DNA of 64,000 bases from Chitinasiproducens palmae (GTDB lineage Bacteria; Pseudomonadota; Gammaproteobacteria; Burkholderiales; Burkholderiaceae). The position numbers were made by a program, and so were the translations under genes. The stretch spans positions 271,309 through 335,308 of the forward strand of contig NZ_FNLO01000005.1 in assembly GCF_900095735.1 (NCBI RefSeq), read 5' to 3'. Of the stretch, positions 27,071 to 37,315 are shown piece after piece. How positions within the stretch are numbered: the stretch's first letter is position 1; each line of letters starts with the position of its first letter. Below the pieces are notes generated by a model. That model saw nothing but the letters and a program-made list of their open reading frames with translations. It was not told where the DNA came from and did not search any database.

Positions 27071-27086
27071 CTGTGTATTTGTACAG
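27071..27086. promoter_or_regulatory. LexA (SOS) box of the imuA operon
   Basis: CTGTGTATTTGTACAG fits CTGT-N8-ACAG exactly and lies 14-29 bases upstream of the imuA start. LexA bound here would block the operon promoter. Confidence 0.92.
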
Positions 27087-27893
27087 TATCTTACCTGAAG
27101 CCAATACTGGACTAGCGTGCCGAAACGCGTGTCGGGGCCTTTTCCAGCGGGTCAAACCGCTTCCGGAAGTAGCGATACCCCGGAAATAAAGGCGAAACGC
27201 CGGAAAATTTTTTTTTGAGAAATTTTCGCCAAGACAATGCGGATTCCTGGCCTGGCAGCCTGTGCGATGGCGCGACAGACATCGATCGAAAGCCGACACA
27301 TATTCGTTTCGCCAGCAGCCGTACGCAGATCCTGCCTTGTTTGCGGGCGTAATCGTCCAGACTTGGGCCAGGAATACGTTTCGCCGGCGCGCCGGGTGGC
27401 TGCTTCAATCGGGCGCTTGAATCCGTTGCTTGACTACGTTGCTTGAGTCGCTTGCCGGTTCAACGGCGCGCACCATGAATGATCGCTTCCCCAGAGCGGC
27501 GCGAGTCGAAGTGCAAAGGTGTGAAGCGAAGCGTAAAAGCACAGGCGTGCAGAAGGTATCCGCGCGGTCTTTGCACGATGACGTCATGCAAGCGACATCC
27601 TGGCAAGCAAGCGACTGCCTGCCTGGGCTCTTGTATGAGCCGAAGAAGCGGCTTGCGAGCGAGCGGACGATGATTTGCTGTCGATAGCCGCAGGCTCGGT
27701 GACTGCATTGTGGTGCCATCGAGTGCAGGGGATTTGTGTGCACGAAAGCAGCTGCGCGCAGCGCCGCGACCTCTGCCGACGGCTGCACATGATCGGCCGT
27801 ACCTGGTTGAATATTTGCTAGTATATTCACGCGAATCCCGATCGCACTGCCTCGCATCATCAAGCGTATCGATCGACCCTGCCTGGAGCATGT
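27087..27893. other. Intergenic region between imuA and the GntR gene
   Basis: About 800 bases between divergent genes. No gene is supported; frames on both strands lack ribosome sites. A T-rich run occurs near 27205-27222. The right end carries the regulator promoter with an inverted repeat. Confidence 0.5.
27809..27828. promoter_or_regulatory. Inverted repeat upstream of the GntR gene
   Basis: GAATAT-N8-ATATTC lies 66 bases before the start codon in a local AT-rich patch. It could be the regulator's own operator or simply the AT-rich promoter. The divergent intergenic region at 37251-37275 holds another AT-rich inverted repeat (ATATAT-N6-ATATAT), but the two are not clearly the same site. 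Confidence 0.4.
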
Positions 27894-28556
27894 ATGCCTC
27901 TCAATTCCGATGAAGCGTATCGGGAAATCAAGAACTGGATTCAGACTGGGCGCTTGTCGCCGGGCGGCCTGATCGACGAGGTCGAGGTTTGCAATGAACT
28001 GAAAATGAGCCGCACGCCTGTGCGCGAGGCGTTGCTTCGCCTGCAGTCCGAAAGCTATCTTGAAATCAAGCGGCACAAGGGCATTCGCGTGTTGCCGTTG
28101 TCGGCAGCCGAGATGCGCGAGATCTATCAGGTCATCTCAGCACTCGAAGGCGCCGCCGTTGGACTGATCGCAAGGCGGCAACCCGAGAGCAGCGAGTTCG
28201 ACACGATCAAAAGCGCGGTCGAACAACTGAAGCAGTTCCAGGCGTCGAAGGAAATCGAGAAGTGGGGCGATGCCGACGAAAGCTTCCATCGCGAATTGAT
28301 GCGTCTCTCGGGCAACAAGAAACTCTTTGCGACGGGCTGCCAGATGCGCGACTTCGCGAAGCGCGCCCACTCGGTCGCGCTTCGCATGCAGACCGATGCA
28401 TACCGTGCGAGGTCGACGCGTGCGCATGCAAGCCTGCTCGATGCACTGATGAGCCGCGATCCGCAGCGGGCCGTCACGATGCACCAGGAGCAGCGTGAAC
28501 GCGGCGAAGACGCGCTGGTCGGCGTCGTCGAGAAATTCCATCTGACTTCGCTTTGA
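27894..28556 (+). CDS. GntR-family regulator with FCD effector domain
   Basis: The 220 residues have an N-terminal winged helix (about 8-75, with EVCNELKMSRTPVREALLRLQSESYLEI) and an all-helical FCD domain. The FCD metal-ligand pattern is visible: Asp and His in DADESFHRELM, and a later His in RAHASLLDAL. FCD regulators sense organic acids, often aldonates or glucuronate-type acids. GGAG at 27885-27888 sets the start. It converges with the sugar-acid operon and probably represses it. Confidence 0.92.
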   Translation: MPLNSDEAYREIKNWIQTGRLSPGGLIDEVEVCNELKMSRTPVREALLRLQSESYLEIKRHKGIRVLPLSAAEMREIYQVISALEGAAVGLIARRQPESSEFDTIKSAVEQLKQFQASKEIEKWGDADESFHRELMRLSGNKKLFATGCQMRDFAKRAHSVALRMQTDAYRARSTRAHASLLDALMSRDPQRAVTMHQEQRERGEDALVGVVEKFHLTSL

Positions 28557-28586
28557 GTCGCGCCGTCTGCATGACAGGCGCGGGGC

Positions 28587-29621
28587 TCAGCTCATCCCGT
28601 ATACCGCTTCCGCGGTTCCGCCGAACAGTCGCGCGCGCGCGCGGTCCGGCAGGTGCGCCGTCAGTTTCTTGAAGGCGTTCCACAGCACGGTGTACGAGTA
28701 GCTGGCCTTGTCGACGGGGAAATTGCTTTCGAACATGCAGCGGTCCGCGCCGAACAGATCGATGCAGCGCGTCACGTAGGGGGCAATGGTACGGGCCAGT
28801 TCGTCGGATGTCGGTGGCAGGCTGCCGCCCGGGAAACCGGCGCCCATCACCGGCATCCCGAAACCACCGATCTTGATCGATACGTTCTGACACCGCGCCA
28901 CGTCCTGCAAGCCAGCTTCCCACGCGGAAAAGACCGTGGCGTCCGATGTCGACAGGCCCATCGGGCCGCCTGTGTGATCGATGACGATGGACGCGTGCGG
29001 GAACGCCAGCGCCAGGTCGCGGACATCGCCGAGTTGTCCGTACAGAACATACGTGTCGAACGTCAGTCCACGCTCCGCCAGCGCCTGAAAGCCCGCACGA
29101 AACGTAGCGTCGTACAGCAGCTTCTCGGGCGGCCGCGCAATGGACGACGGTTTAATCCGTGCATCCGGATGCCACGCGGCAATGTTCCTGATGCCGCGAA
29201 AAGCCTCGCCCGCAACGCGCATGTGTTCGTCCAGCACGTCACCCGCCGCGCTGCCACGCATCAGGTCCGCATAGCCGATAATGGCCGCCGCAACGCGTGT
29301 CGCATGTCCGGTGCGAGCGTGTGACGACTGTTCGAGAACGAATGCGGTCTCGCCGAGCGGTGCGAATTCCTCGGGTCCATCGCTTCGGTAGCAGGTCCTG
29401 CATTCGGCGAACACACTGGACACGACGTTGTGTCGGGCCACATCCGACACGTAATCCTGCGACAGGTACAGCGCATCGGGCTTGCGCCACAGGTGGTGAT
29501 GCGAGTCCACGATCCGCAGGTCGGGCTCGACCGCTTCTTCGTGGACCCGATCGAGCCAGTCCGGACGAACCGGCGGATGTGCCGGCATTTCGTTAGGGGC
29601 GCTGGCGACTGACATCTTCAT
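28587..29621 (-). CDS. Amidohydrolase family 2 protein (lactonase-like, COG3618 type)
   Basis: The 344 residues contain DSHHHLW, the first metal-binding motif of COG3618 TIM-barrel hydrolases, VIDHTGGPMG for a later ligand, and MFESNFPVDK with the catalytic Asp. Relatives include L-fucono-1,5-lactonase and 2-pyrone-4,6-dicarboxylate lactonase. The chosen ATG overlaps the TRAP permease stop by four bases (ATGA); longer frames have no support. As the last gene of the operon, it would open a lactone before dehydration. The exact substrate is unknown. Confidence 0.88.
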   Translation of the reverse strand: MKMSVASAPNEMPAHPPVRPDWLDRVHEEAVEPDLRIVDSHHHLWRKPDALYLSQDYVSDVARHNVVSSVFAECRTCYRSDGPEEFAPLGETAFVLEQSSHARTGHATRVAAAIIGYADLMRGSAAGDVLDEHMRVAGEAFRGIRNIAAWHPDARIKPSSIARPPEKLLYDATFRAGFQALAERGLTFDTYVLYGQLGDVRDLALAFPHASIVIDHTGGPMGLSTSDATVFSAWEAGLQDVARCQNVSIKIGGFGMPVMGAGFPGGSLPPTSDELARTIAPYVTRCIDLFGADRCMFESNFPVDKASYSYTVLWNAFKKLTAHLPDRARARLFGGTAEAVYGMS

Positions 29622-31507
29622 CGTGTTTCGAGAAAACCGGTGGAGATCCACGGTATCGACGCGACGATCACGATGCCGATCAGCAGCGCCAGCATGTAGC
29701 CGGCGATCGGACGGATGCCTTCGTTGGGATTGATCTTGCTGACCGCGCACGCGCCGTAATAGCCGACGCCGAACGGCGGGGAGAACAGTCCGAGTCCCAT
29801 CGAAAGAATCACCACCATCGCGTATTGAACATCCGGAATGCCGAGTTCACGTGCGATCGGGAACATCAGGGGGCCGAACAGTACGATCGCGGGAATGCCT
29901 TCGAGTACGCTGCCCAGCACGATGAACAGCACGATCGACATGGCCATGAAGCCGATCGACTTGCCTGGCAGACCGGCCATGAACTGGGCGAGCGTGTGCG
30001 AAAAACCCGACTGGGTCAGCGACCATGCCATCGCGGTGGCCGTCCCGATGATCAGCAGGATCGCGCCGGACAGTGTAGCCGACTCGACCAGCATCGGCCC
30101 GACGCGTTTCCAGTCGAATTGGCGATACAACAGGCAGCCGACGACGACCGAGTAGACGATGCCCACCGTCGATACTTCAGTTGCCGTCGCGATGCCTTCC
30201 GTGACCGCCACGCGAATGACCAGCGGCAGTGCCATCGCAGGGAGAGCCACGACGAGCGCCTTCATCACCTGCGCGCGCGGTGCGCGCCCGGCCGACGGCG
30301 ATGTCTTGCGCGCACGCCACCAGACCACCGAGCACAGCGTGAATGCGAGTACCAGGCCTGGCAGCAGGCCGCCGGTGAAGAGCGCGGAAATCGATACGCC
30401 GGTTACCGAGCCGATGGTGAGCAGAACAATGCTCGGCGGCACGGTCTCCGTTTGCGCGCCTGTCGCGGAAAGCAATGCGACCAGCTCTCCCTTCTTCTCG
30501 CCGCGCTTCGTCATTTCAGGAAACAACACCGGTGCGACGGCGGCCATGTCGGCCGCTTTCGAGCCGGAAATGCCGGACACGAGATACATGGCGCCGACCA
30601 GCACATAGGACAGGCCGCCGCGCCGATGCCCGACCAGCGACGCGAGGAAGCCAATCATCGTGCGCGCCATGCCCGTCATCTCGATCAGCAGTCCAAGGAA
30701 CACGAACATCGGCACGGCCAGCAGAAGCAATTGCGACATGCCTTCGTCCATCCGCCCGACGACGATCTCCATCGGCACGGACGTGCATAGCGAGAGATAG
30801 GAGAACGTCGCCAGCCCGAACGAAAATGCGATCGGCATGCCGCTGAGCACGGTGAAGCCGACCACGCCGACGAAGAAAATCGTGAGGTTCGTATTGCCCA
30901 GCGGTGCCAGCACCGGTCCGCTGAACGTCAGCGCGGTGACGATCGCCGCCACCAGCGCGATGCCGAGCGTGGCCTGCTTCCAGCCCAACGCAAGCATCCG
31001 CACGATGCACATCAGGAACATGCATACCATGCCGTACAGGATGCCAGCCACGCGCCAGACATCGCTGATCTCCAACGCCGGCGTCTGCAGGTCGAACTGC
31101 TGGTTGACGTGATGCCAGGTGGGCACCATCACGAGGCTGAGAAACAGCAGGCTCGCCAGCAGCGAGACCGTATCCCAGAAGGTCGACCAACGTGCGCCCG
31201 AGCGGCTTACCACGGCGGTCATCCGCATGTGCGCGCTGCGATGCAGCGCCGCCGCCGCGCCGGTCATCGACAACCAGAGGAACAGGATGCCGGCGAGTTC
31301 GTCACCCCACACCAGAGGCGCGTGGAACAGGTAACGCATGACCACGCTGGAAAACAGCAAGACGATTTCCGCCAGAAGCAGAAATGCGGCCGGCACCGAC
31401 GCGAGCAGGCCGAGCAGCCGGTCGGCGTGGCGAAGGCCGGGATGCACTGCGCGCAGCGGTGCGTCGTGGCCGTTCTCGGTGAATTTCTCCAGCGTGGTCG
31501 ACTTCAT
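29618..31507 (-). CDS. TRAP transporter fused permease (DctQ-DctM)
   Basis: The 629 residues combine the small DctQ part (four helices, residues about 30-185, with WGDELAGILFLWLSMTGA) and the large DctM part (about 12 helices, with GMPIAFSFGLATFSYL and GAMYLVSGISGSKAADMAAVAPVLFPEM). Together with the binding protein it drives Na+-linked uptake of an organic acid. It overlaps the genes on both sides by four bases. Confidence 0.93.
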   Translation of the reverse strand: MKSTTLEKFTENGHDAPLRAVHPGLRHADRLLGLLASVPAAFLLLAEIVLLFSSVVMRYLFHAPLVWGDELAGILFLWLSMTGAAAALHRSAHMRMTAVVSRSGARWSTFWDTVSLLASLLFLSLVMVPTWHHVNQQFDLQTPALEISDVWRVAGILYGMVCMFLMCIVRMLALGWKQATLGIALVAAIVTALTFSGPVLAPLGNTNLTIFFVGVVGFTVLSGMPIAFSFGLATFSYLSLCTSVPMEIVVGRMDEGMSQLLLLAVPMFVFLGLLIEMTGMARTMIGFLASLVGHRRGGLSYVLVGAMYLVSGISGSKAADMAAVAPVLFPEMTKRGEKKGELVALLSATGAQTETVPPSIVLLTIGSVTGVSISALFTGGLLPGLVLAFTLCSVVWWRARKTSPSAGRAPRAQVMKALVVALPAMALPLVIRVAVTEGIATATEVSTVGIVYSVVVGCLLYRQFDWKRVGPMLVESATLSGAILLIIGTATAMAWSLTQSGFSHTLAQFMAGLPGKSIGFMAMSIVLFIVLGSVLEGIPAIVLFGPLMFPIARELGIPDVQYAMVVILSMGLGLFSPPFGVGYYGACAVSKINPNEGIRPIAGYMLALLIGIVIVASIPWISTGFLETR

Positions 31508-32535
31508 GCAAGCCTCCCGGTGACTTTCTCCAGCAGCCCCCACTCCTCCGCGCCGAAGGTCTTCTGCATTTCGCCGTAGTAGCCGCTCTTGCGCAGCATT
31601 TCGCGGAACGGTTGAATGTCCGGCGCGTTGAAGACCATGCCCTTGGCTTCGAGACTCTTTTGCAGCGATGCGTTGAGCGCCGCCACGTCTTGACGCTCCT
31701 TGAGGGCCTGGGCGTTCAGGTGCTTCGATGCGATGTCGCGCAGGTTGGACGGCAACCGCTGCCAAGTCTGGCGGTTGGAGACGAGCCAGAAGCCGTCCCA
31801 TGCGTGACTCGTCAGCGAACAGTATTTCTGCACTTCGTACAGCTTGGCCGAGTCGATGATGGCCAGCGCGTTTTCCTGGCCCTCGACGAGCTTCGACTGC
31901 AGCGCCAGGTAGACCTCGTTGAAGCTGATCGTCGCAGGTGACGCGCCCAGCGCCGAGAAAAGCGAAATCCACAGGCGGCCCGGCGGCACGCGGAATTTCA
32001 TCCCTTTCAGGTCCGCCGGCGACAGGATCGGCTTTGCGCCCGAGGTAATCTGGCGGAAGCCGTTGTCCCACACGTTCTGCTGGACTTCGAGCCCTGCCTT
32101 GTTGATCAGGCCGCGCAGATAGGCGCCCAATTCGCCATCGAGCGCCCCAAAGACCTGGCTGTAGTCCTTGAACGCAAAACCGACGGTCCAGATGGCGGTT
32201 TTGGGCACCAGCGACGACAAGGTGTTCGCGCCCGACGACGCAAAGATTTCAAGCGCCCCGGAACGCATCTGCGCGAACATGTCGGGATCGCCGCCGAGCT
32301 GATTGTTCGGAAAGAGCCGGATCTCCAGCCGGCCGTCCGAATCGCGCTTGATCATTTCGGCTGCTTCCAGCAGCCGCTTGTTGAACGGATGGGACGCGGG
32401 TAGATCGTGGCCGAGCTTGTAGACGAATTCGGCCGCCTGCGCGCGCCGGATCCACGGGGCACCCAGCACGCCCGTGGCGGCAACCGCCGCAGTTGCCGTG
32501 CCCTGTAACAGGAACTGCCTGCGCTTCTGATGCAT
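31504..32535 (-). CDS. TRAP transporter periplasmic binding protein (DctP)
   Basis: The 343-residue precursor carries an RRQFLLQGTATAAVAATG signal with a twin Arg, so Tat export is possible, and cleavage near AQAAE. DctP features follow: YKLGHDLPASHPFNKRLLEAAEMI and the conserved Arg in FRVPPGRLWISLFSALGASPATI, which in this family binds the substrate carboxylate. AAGGAG eight bases before the ATG at 32535 decides the start. The 81-base gap to the FAH gene is the longest in the operon. Confidence 0.93.
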   Translation of the reverse strand: MHQKRRQFLLQGTATAAVAATGVLGAPWIRRAQAAEFVYKLGHDLPASHPFNKRLLEAAEMIKRDSDGRLEIRLFPNNQLGGDPDMFAQMRSGALEIFASSGANTLSSLVPKTAIWTVGFAFKDYSQVFGALDGELGAYLRGLINKAGLEVQQNVWDNGFRQITSGAKPILSPADLKGMKFRVPPGRLWISLFSALGASPATISFNEVYLALQSKLVEGQENALAIIDSAKLYEVQKYCSLTSHAWDGFWLVSNRQTWQRLPSNLRDIASKHLNAQALKERQDVAALNASLQKSLEAKGMVFNAPDIQPFREMLRKSGYYGEMQKTFGAEEWGLLEKVTGRLA

Positions 32536-32616
32536 GTTGTGTCTCCTTGAAGAATTCACCCGTGAGTTCTTTGCCCACGTCGGGTTTCCGATCGATACTT
32601 CAGGCCGCTGCCTGCC

Positions 32617-33480
32617 TCATGCCTCCTGCGCAGCGTGTTCGTACGCTTCGACACGCAGCGTCTGCGTGCCGAGTCCGTCGATGCCGAGGGTCATCGTGTC
32701 GCCGGCCGCGAGGAACTGCGGTGGCGTCATGCCCATTCCGACGCCTGGCGGCGTGCCGGTGATCACCACATCGCCGGGATGCAACGTCATGAACCGGCTG
32801 CAATACGAGACGATCGTCTCGCAGTCGAAGATCATCGTGCGCGTGTTGCCGCTTTGCTTCAGCTCGCCGTTCACGCGTAGCCACATCGCAAGGTTCTGCG
32901 GGTCGGGGATGTCGTCGGCCGTCACCAGCCATGGGCCGAGCGGGCAGAACGTATCGCTGGCCTTGCCCTTGTCCCATGTGCCGCCGCGTTCCATCTGCCA
33001 CTCGCGCTCGGAGACGTCGTTGACCAGGACATAGCCCGCGATGTGCTGCCTGGCCGTTTCGCGAGACACGTGACGCGCGGTCTTGCCAATGACGATGCCG
33101 AGTTCGACTTCCCAATCGCATTTGCGCGCGTCGGGGGGAATCCGAACCGGATCGTTCGGTCCCGACAGCGAGCTGGTCGCCTTCATGAAGACGATCGGTT
33201 CCTGCGGCACCGGCAAGCCGGCTTCCGCGGCGTGGTCGGAGTAGTTCAGGCCAATCGCGACGATCTTGCCGATCCCCGCGAGCGGTACGCCGAGCCGCAC
33301 GCCGGCCTCGACCGGCGCGAGCGTTTCGGGATCGATCGCACGCAGCGCTTCCAGCGCGGCGTGCGTCAGTTGCGCCGCGTCGAGCGATTCGATGTGCGAG
33401 GACAGGTCGCGCAATTGGCCGCTGGCGTCGATCAGGCCGGGGCGCTCACTGCCCGCGGCGCCATAACGAACGAGTTTCAT
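32617..33480 (-). CDS. Fumarylacetoacetate-hydrolase-family enzyme (2,4-diketo-3-deoxy-acid hydrolase-like)
   Basis: The 287 residues begin MKLVRYGAAGSERPGLID and show IGLNYSDHAAE, the metal ligands in DWEVELGIVIGKTAR and VNDVSEREWQ, and GTPPGVGMGM. This is the FAH C-terminal fold. The sequence pattern closely recalls hydrolases of the non-phosphorylating L-fucose/L-rhamnose route, which split a 2,4-diketo-3-deoxy acid into pyruvate and a hydroxy acid. Longer frames run through the SDR gene and were dropped. The ATG at 33480 has AAGGA upstream. Confidence 0.9.
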   Translation of the reverse strand: MKLVRYGAAGSERPGLIDASGQLRDLSSHIESLDAAQLTHAALEALRAIDPETLAPVEAGVRLGVPLAGIGKIVAIGLNYSDHAAEAGLPVPQEPIVFMKATSSLSGPNDPVRIPPDARKCDWEVELGIVIGKTARHVSRETARQHIAGYVLVNDVSEREWQMERGGTWDKGKASDTFCPLGPWLVTADDIPDPQNLAMWLRVNGELKQSGNTRTMIFDCETIVSYCSRFMTLHPGDVVITGTPPGVGMGMTPPQFLAAGDTMTLGIDGLGTQTLRVEAYEHAAQEA

Positions 33481-33494
33481 GCAGTGTCCTTGGT

Positions 33495-34256
33495 TCAGCC
33501 GCGGCCCAACAGGGGCATGGCGGTTGCCATTACGGTGAGGTCGAGTACATTGGCGTCGAGCGGCAGGTTCGCGATATAGCGCACCGCATCGGCCACGTGG
33601 CGTGCGTCGATGGTCGGTTCCGGCGCAGTCGAGCCGTCGGCCTGCATGACGCCCTCTGCCATGCGTCGGGTCATGTCGGTGCTGGCATTGCCGACGTCGA
33701 TCTGCGAGCAGGCGATGCCCCAGCGACGGCCGTCCAGCGCGAGACTGCGCGTCAAGCCGCGGATGCCGAACTTGGCGACCGTATAGGCCACCGAACGCGG
33801 CCGTGGCACCTGGCTCGACACGGATCCGTTGTTGATGATTCGGCCGCCTGGGGGCACCTGCGTGCGCATGGCGGCGAATGCGGCGCGCGCACAGAGGAAC
33901 GCACCATCCAGGTTGATCGCCATCGCGTCGCGCCATGCGTCGGGCGACATCTCGTCGATCAGCGAGGCGGGTGGGCTGACGCCTGCATTGTTGAACAGCA
34001 GATCGACGCGTTCCCACGTCTGCCGCACCCGAGAGAACAATGCATCGACGGCCTCCGGCGAGCGGATGTCGGTGGGTATGCACAGTGTCTGCGCGTCCGC
34101 GCGAGCCGAGCGGCAACGCGCGGCGGTCGCTTCGAGGGCATCGGCCCGACGGCCGGCCAGCGCCACGCAGAATCCCGACTCCGCGAGCGCCACGGCCACT
34201 TCGCGTCCAATGCCGGAGCCGGCGCCGGTAACGACGGCAACTTTGAGTGTTGTCAT
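33495..34256 (-). CDS. SDR-family oxidoreductase
   Basis: The 253 residues have an intact site: VTGAGSGIGRE, NNAGVS, the Ser in NNGSVSS and YTVAK. The position between the dehydratase (9-base gap) and the FAH hydrolase (14-base gap) suits a 2-keto-3-deoxy-acid 4-dehydrogenase making the 2,4-diketo acid. That assignment is by pathway logic. Confidence 0.9.
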   Translation of the reverse strand: MTTLKVAVVTGAGSGIGREVAVALAESGFCVALAGRRADALEATAARCRSARADAQTLCIPTDIRSPEAVDALFSRVRQTWERVDLLFNNAGVSPPASLIDEMSPDAWRDAMAINLDGAFLCARAAFAAMRTQVPPGGRIINNGSVSSQVPRPRSVAYTVAKFGIRGLTRSLALDGRRWGIACSQIDVGNASTDMTRRMAEGVMQADGSTAPEPTIDARHVADAVRYIANLPLDANVLDLTVMATAMPLLGRG

Positions 34257-34265
34257 GGGTCTGGA

Positions 34266-36065
34266 TCAGTGATTGTCGCGCGGCAAGCCCTTGGCCGCGA
34301 TGCGCTGGAATGGAACGGCGGGTTCCAACACCATGCCCTGATCGAGTTGCGAGACGAGGCCGCGCTGGATTGCCTGCCACGGCGTCTGGCTCGCCGGCAT
34401 CGGATAACCGCCCGCCGCGTCGAGCGCCTGGCGGCGCGCGTCCAGTTCGTCGGTCCCGATCAGCATGTCGACGCGGCACTGTTTCAGGTCCACGCGAAGG
34501 CGGTCTCCGGTCTTCAGCAATGCGAGGTTGCCGCCCACGGCTGCCTCGGGCGCGGCGTTCAGGATCGACGGCGATCCTGACGTACCGGACTGCCGTCCGT
34601 CGCCGATGCATGGCAGCGCGTCGATACCGCGCCGTATCAACGCCGCGGGCGGCTGCATGTTCACCACTTCGGCGGCACCGGGATAGCCTTGCGGCCCGGT
34701 GCCGCGCATCACGAGTACGCAGTGCTCGTCGATGTCCAGTTCGGGATCGTCGATGCGGGCGTGATAGTCCTCCGGCCCCTCGAACACGATTGCGCGTCCC
34801 TCGAACGCCATCACATCGTTCGGATCGCTCAGGTAGCGTCGACGGAAGTCCGCCGAGATGACGCTCGTCTTCATGATCGCGGTGTCGAACAGGTTGCCGC
34901 GCATCACCAGGAAACCGGCATTGGCGACCAGCGGATTGTCGAGGCTGCGAATCACGTCCGGATCGGCAATGGTGGCGGTCTGGACGTTCTCGCGGACGCT
35001 GCGGCCGCTGGCCGTCGGGATGTCGCCGTGGATCAGGGCGGCGTCGAGCAGCGTCCTCATCACCGCCGGCAGGCCGCCCGCCCGGTAATACTCTTCGCCG
35101 AGATATTCGCCAGCCGGCTGCATGTTCACCAGCAGCGGTATCTCATAGCCGATTCGTTGCCACTCGGCGAGTGGCAGATCGACACCCGCATGCCTGGCGA
35201 GTGCGGTCAGATGAATCGGCGCGTTGGTCGACCCGCCGATCGCGGAATTGACCACGATCGCGTTCTCGAATGCTTGGCGCGTGAGAATCGTCGACGGTCG
35301 CAGATCCTCCCAGACCATGTCGACGATGCGCGCACCGGTCGCGTAAGCCATCTGTGCACGCTGGCGGTAAGGCGCCGGGATTGCCGCACAGCCCGGCAGG
35401 CTCATGCCAAGCGCCTCGGCCAGCGCGTTCATCGTCGATGCCGTTCCCATGCTGTTGCAGTGGCCGATCGACGGCGCCGCGTCGGTCACGATGTCGATGA
35501 ACTCTTCGTAGCCGATGTTGCCCGCCGCCTGCTGCTTTCGCGCTTCCCAGATCACCACGCCCGAACCGGCCCGCACGCGATTCCACCAGCCGTTCAGCAT
35601 CGGTCCGCCGCTCAGCACGATGGCCGGAATGTCCACCGTCGCAGCGCCCATCAACAACGCTGGCGTGGTCTTGTCGCATCCGGTCAGCAGCACGACGCCA
35701 TCGATCGGATAACCGTGCAGCACTTCGACCAACGACAGATATTGCAGGTTGCGATCGATCGACGCGGTCGGCCGCTTGAGTGTCTCCTGCACCGGGTGAA
35801 CGGGAAACTCGAACGGCACGCCACCCGACGCGATGATGCCGTCGCGCACCCGCTTGGCCAGCTCCAGGTGATGACGATTGCACGGCGCGATGTCCGATCC
35901 GGTCTGCGCGATGCCGATCACCGGGCGGCCGGATTGCAGCTCGTCGCGCGTCAACCCGAAGTTCAGCTGTCTTTCGAGATACAGCGCCGTCATGCCCGGG
36001 TTGTGCGGGTTGTCGAACCACGCGCGCGAACGAAGGCGTCTCGAATCACGATCACGCTTTGCCAT
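34266..36065 (-). CDS. IlvD/Edd-family dehydratase (sugar-acid dehydratase-like)
   Basis: The 599 residues contain the Fe-S cysteines of the family in [30 protein letters not shown] and [24 protein letters not shown] and a C-terminal [15 protein letters not shown] are also typical. The opening [21 protein letters not shown] marks the pentonate/aldonate branch (arabonate, xylonate or fuconate-type) rather than the branched-chain enzyme. It removes water from an aldonate to give a 2-keto-3-deoxy acid. The gap to the upstream dehydrogenase is 21 bases. Confidence 0.92.
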   Translation of the reverse strand: MAKRDRDSRRLRSRAWFDNPHNPGMTALYLERQLNFGLTRDELQSGRPVIGIAQTGSDIAPCNRHHLELAKRVRDGIIASGGVPFEFPVHPVQETLKRPTASIDRNLQYLSLVEVLHGYPIDGVVLLTGCDKTTPALLMGAATVDIPAIVLSGGPMLNGWWNRVRAGSGVVIWEARKQQAAGNIGYEEFIDIVTDAAPSIGHCNSMGTASTMNALAEALGMSLPGCAAIPAPYRQRAQMAYATGARIVDMVWEDLRPSTILTRQAFENAIVVNSAIGGSTNAPIHLTALARHAGVDLPLAEWQRIGYEIPLLVNMQPAGEYLGEEYYRAGGLPAVMRTLLDAALIHGDIPTASGRSVRENVQTATIADPDVIRSLDNPLVANAGFLVMRGNLFDTAIMKTSVISADFRRRYLSDPNDVMAFEGRAIVFEGPEDYHARIDDPELDIDEHCVLVMRGTGPQGYPGAAEVVNMQPPAALIRRGIDALPCIGDGRQSGTSGSPSILNAAPEAAVGGNLALLKTGDRLRVDLKQCRVDMLIGTDELDARRQALDAAGGYPMPASQTPWQAIQRGLVSQLDQGMVLEPAVPFQRIAAKGLPRDNH

Positions 36066-36086
36066 CGTTACCTCCGGATTCGCGAA

Positions 36087-37172
36087 TCAACGAAGAAACG
36101 AAATCACGCGCTGCGTGACATCGGTCGTACTGGCCTGACCGCCAATGTCGCGCGTGAGGCCGGATGGGTCGCGCAGCGCCTGATCGACGGCGGCCTCGAT
36201 CGCACGTGCGCCGGCGGACAGACGTTCGTCGTTGTGTCGCTTGCCGAGCCATTCGAGCATCGTCGCCGCCGACAGGATGCTGCCGTACGGGTTGGCGATG
36301 TTCTGGCCGGCAATGGTCGGCGCCGAGCCGTGCGCTGCCTGGAAAAAACCGTGTTCGTCGCCGACTTCGCCGGACGGCGACATGCCCATGCTGCCCACCG
36401 TGCAGGCGGCGAGGTCGGAGATGATGTCGCCGAACATGTTTTCGGTGACGATCACGTCGAAGTGTTCCGGGCGCTCGACCATGTAGCAGGTCATCGCGTC
36501 CGCGTACGCGTAATCCACTTCGATGTCCGGATACTGTTCGGCAACTTCATCGAACACACGCCGGAAAAACGCATAACTACGCAGCACGTTCGCCTTGTCG
36601 CAACAGGTCACGCGTTTCTTGCCATCGCCGGGCGCGCCGTTGCGGCTGCGCGCGAGTTCGAATGCGAAGCGGCAGACCCGCTCGATGCCTTTGCGGGTCA
36701 TCACGAGTGTGTCGGTCGCGGTCTCGTCGCGCAGGATGATGCCGGTGCCGCGCGCCGCATACAGGCCCTCCGTGTTTTCGCGAACGATCACGTAATCGAT
36801 GTCGCCGGCCTGGCGGCCCGCGAGACGCGAGCGCACACCCTCGCGCAGCCGGATCGGCCGCACATTCGCGAACAGGTCGAGAGCGAAGCGCAGCTGCAGG
36901 CCAAATTCAATGCCCGTCTCGGTTCCGTCCGCGTAGGTCACACCCGGAATGCCGGTAGCGCCATGCAGAACCGCATGTGCCTTGCGGCACCCCTCGAGCG
37001 TCTGCGTCGGAAGGGCACTGCCCGAGCGCAGGTATTCGTTGGCGCCGCCGGGATATTCGACGTAGTTCAGGCCGGTGAGCCCGGGAACCGCTTCCACCAC
37101 GCTCTTGGCCGCCGCGCACACTTCGGGACCAATGCCGTCGCCGTGCACGACGGCAATCTCGTATTCGCTCAT
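36087..37172 (-). CDS. Isopropylmalate/tartrate dehydrogenase-like enzyme
   Basis: The 361 residues start SEYEIAVVHGDGIGPEV and carry the substrate Arg/Tyr region IVRENTEGLYAARGTGI, metal-site DAMTCYMVERPEHFDVIVTENMFGDIISD, and HGSAPTIAGQNIANPYGSI. The family oxidises and often decarboxylates (2R)-malate-type acids (isopropylmalate, D-malate, tartrate). It is the first gene of the seven-gene operon. A separate leucine pathway is not visible here, so a catabolic hydroxy acid is the likely substrate. Confidence 0.9.
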   Translation of the reverse strand: MSEYEIAVVHGDGIGPEVCAAAKSVVEAVPGLTGLNYVEYPGGANEYLRSGSALPTQTLEGCRKAHAVLHGATGIPGVTYADGTETGIEFGLQLRFALDLFANVRPIRLREGVRSRLAGRQAGDIDYVIVRENTEGLYAARGTGIILRDETATDTLVMTRKGIERVCRFAFELARSRNGAPGDGKKRVTCCDKANVLRSYAFFRRVFDEVAEQYPDIEVDYAYADAMTCYMVERPEHFDVIVTENMFGDIISDLAACTVGSMGMSPSGEVGDEHGFFQAAHGSAPTIAGQNIANPYGSILSAATMLEWLGKRHNDERLSAGARAIEAAVDQALRDPSGLTRDIGGQASTTDVTQRVISFLR

Positions 37173-37315
37173 GTTTTCAGACGCTCAGGGTTGGTTGGAA
37201 AGTTTTTGCCCGGGACCGGACCAGATGCGTATGACCAAGTTAGCAGCGATTTTTGGATATATCAATAAATATATTAAACTCGTCGGCAGGCAATCGACTC
37301 TCTAGGAGCGCGACG
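37173..37315. promoter_or_regulatory. Divergent promoter region of the sugar-acid operon
   Basis: This 143-base region separates the operon start (37172, minus) from the SDR start (37316, plus). An AT-rich patch at 37251-37276 includes GATATATC (37256-37263) and the repeat ATATAT-N6-ATATAT. It is the likely site of both promoters and the GntR operator. AGGAG precedes the plus-strand ATG. Confidence 0.5.
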
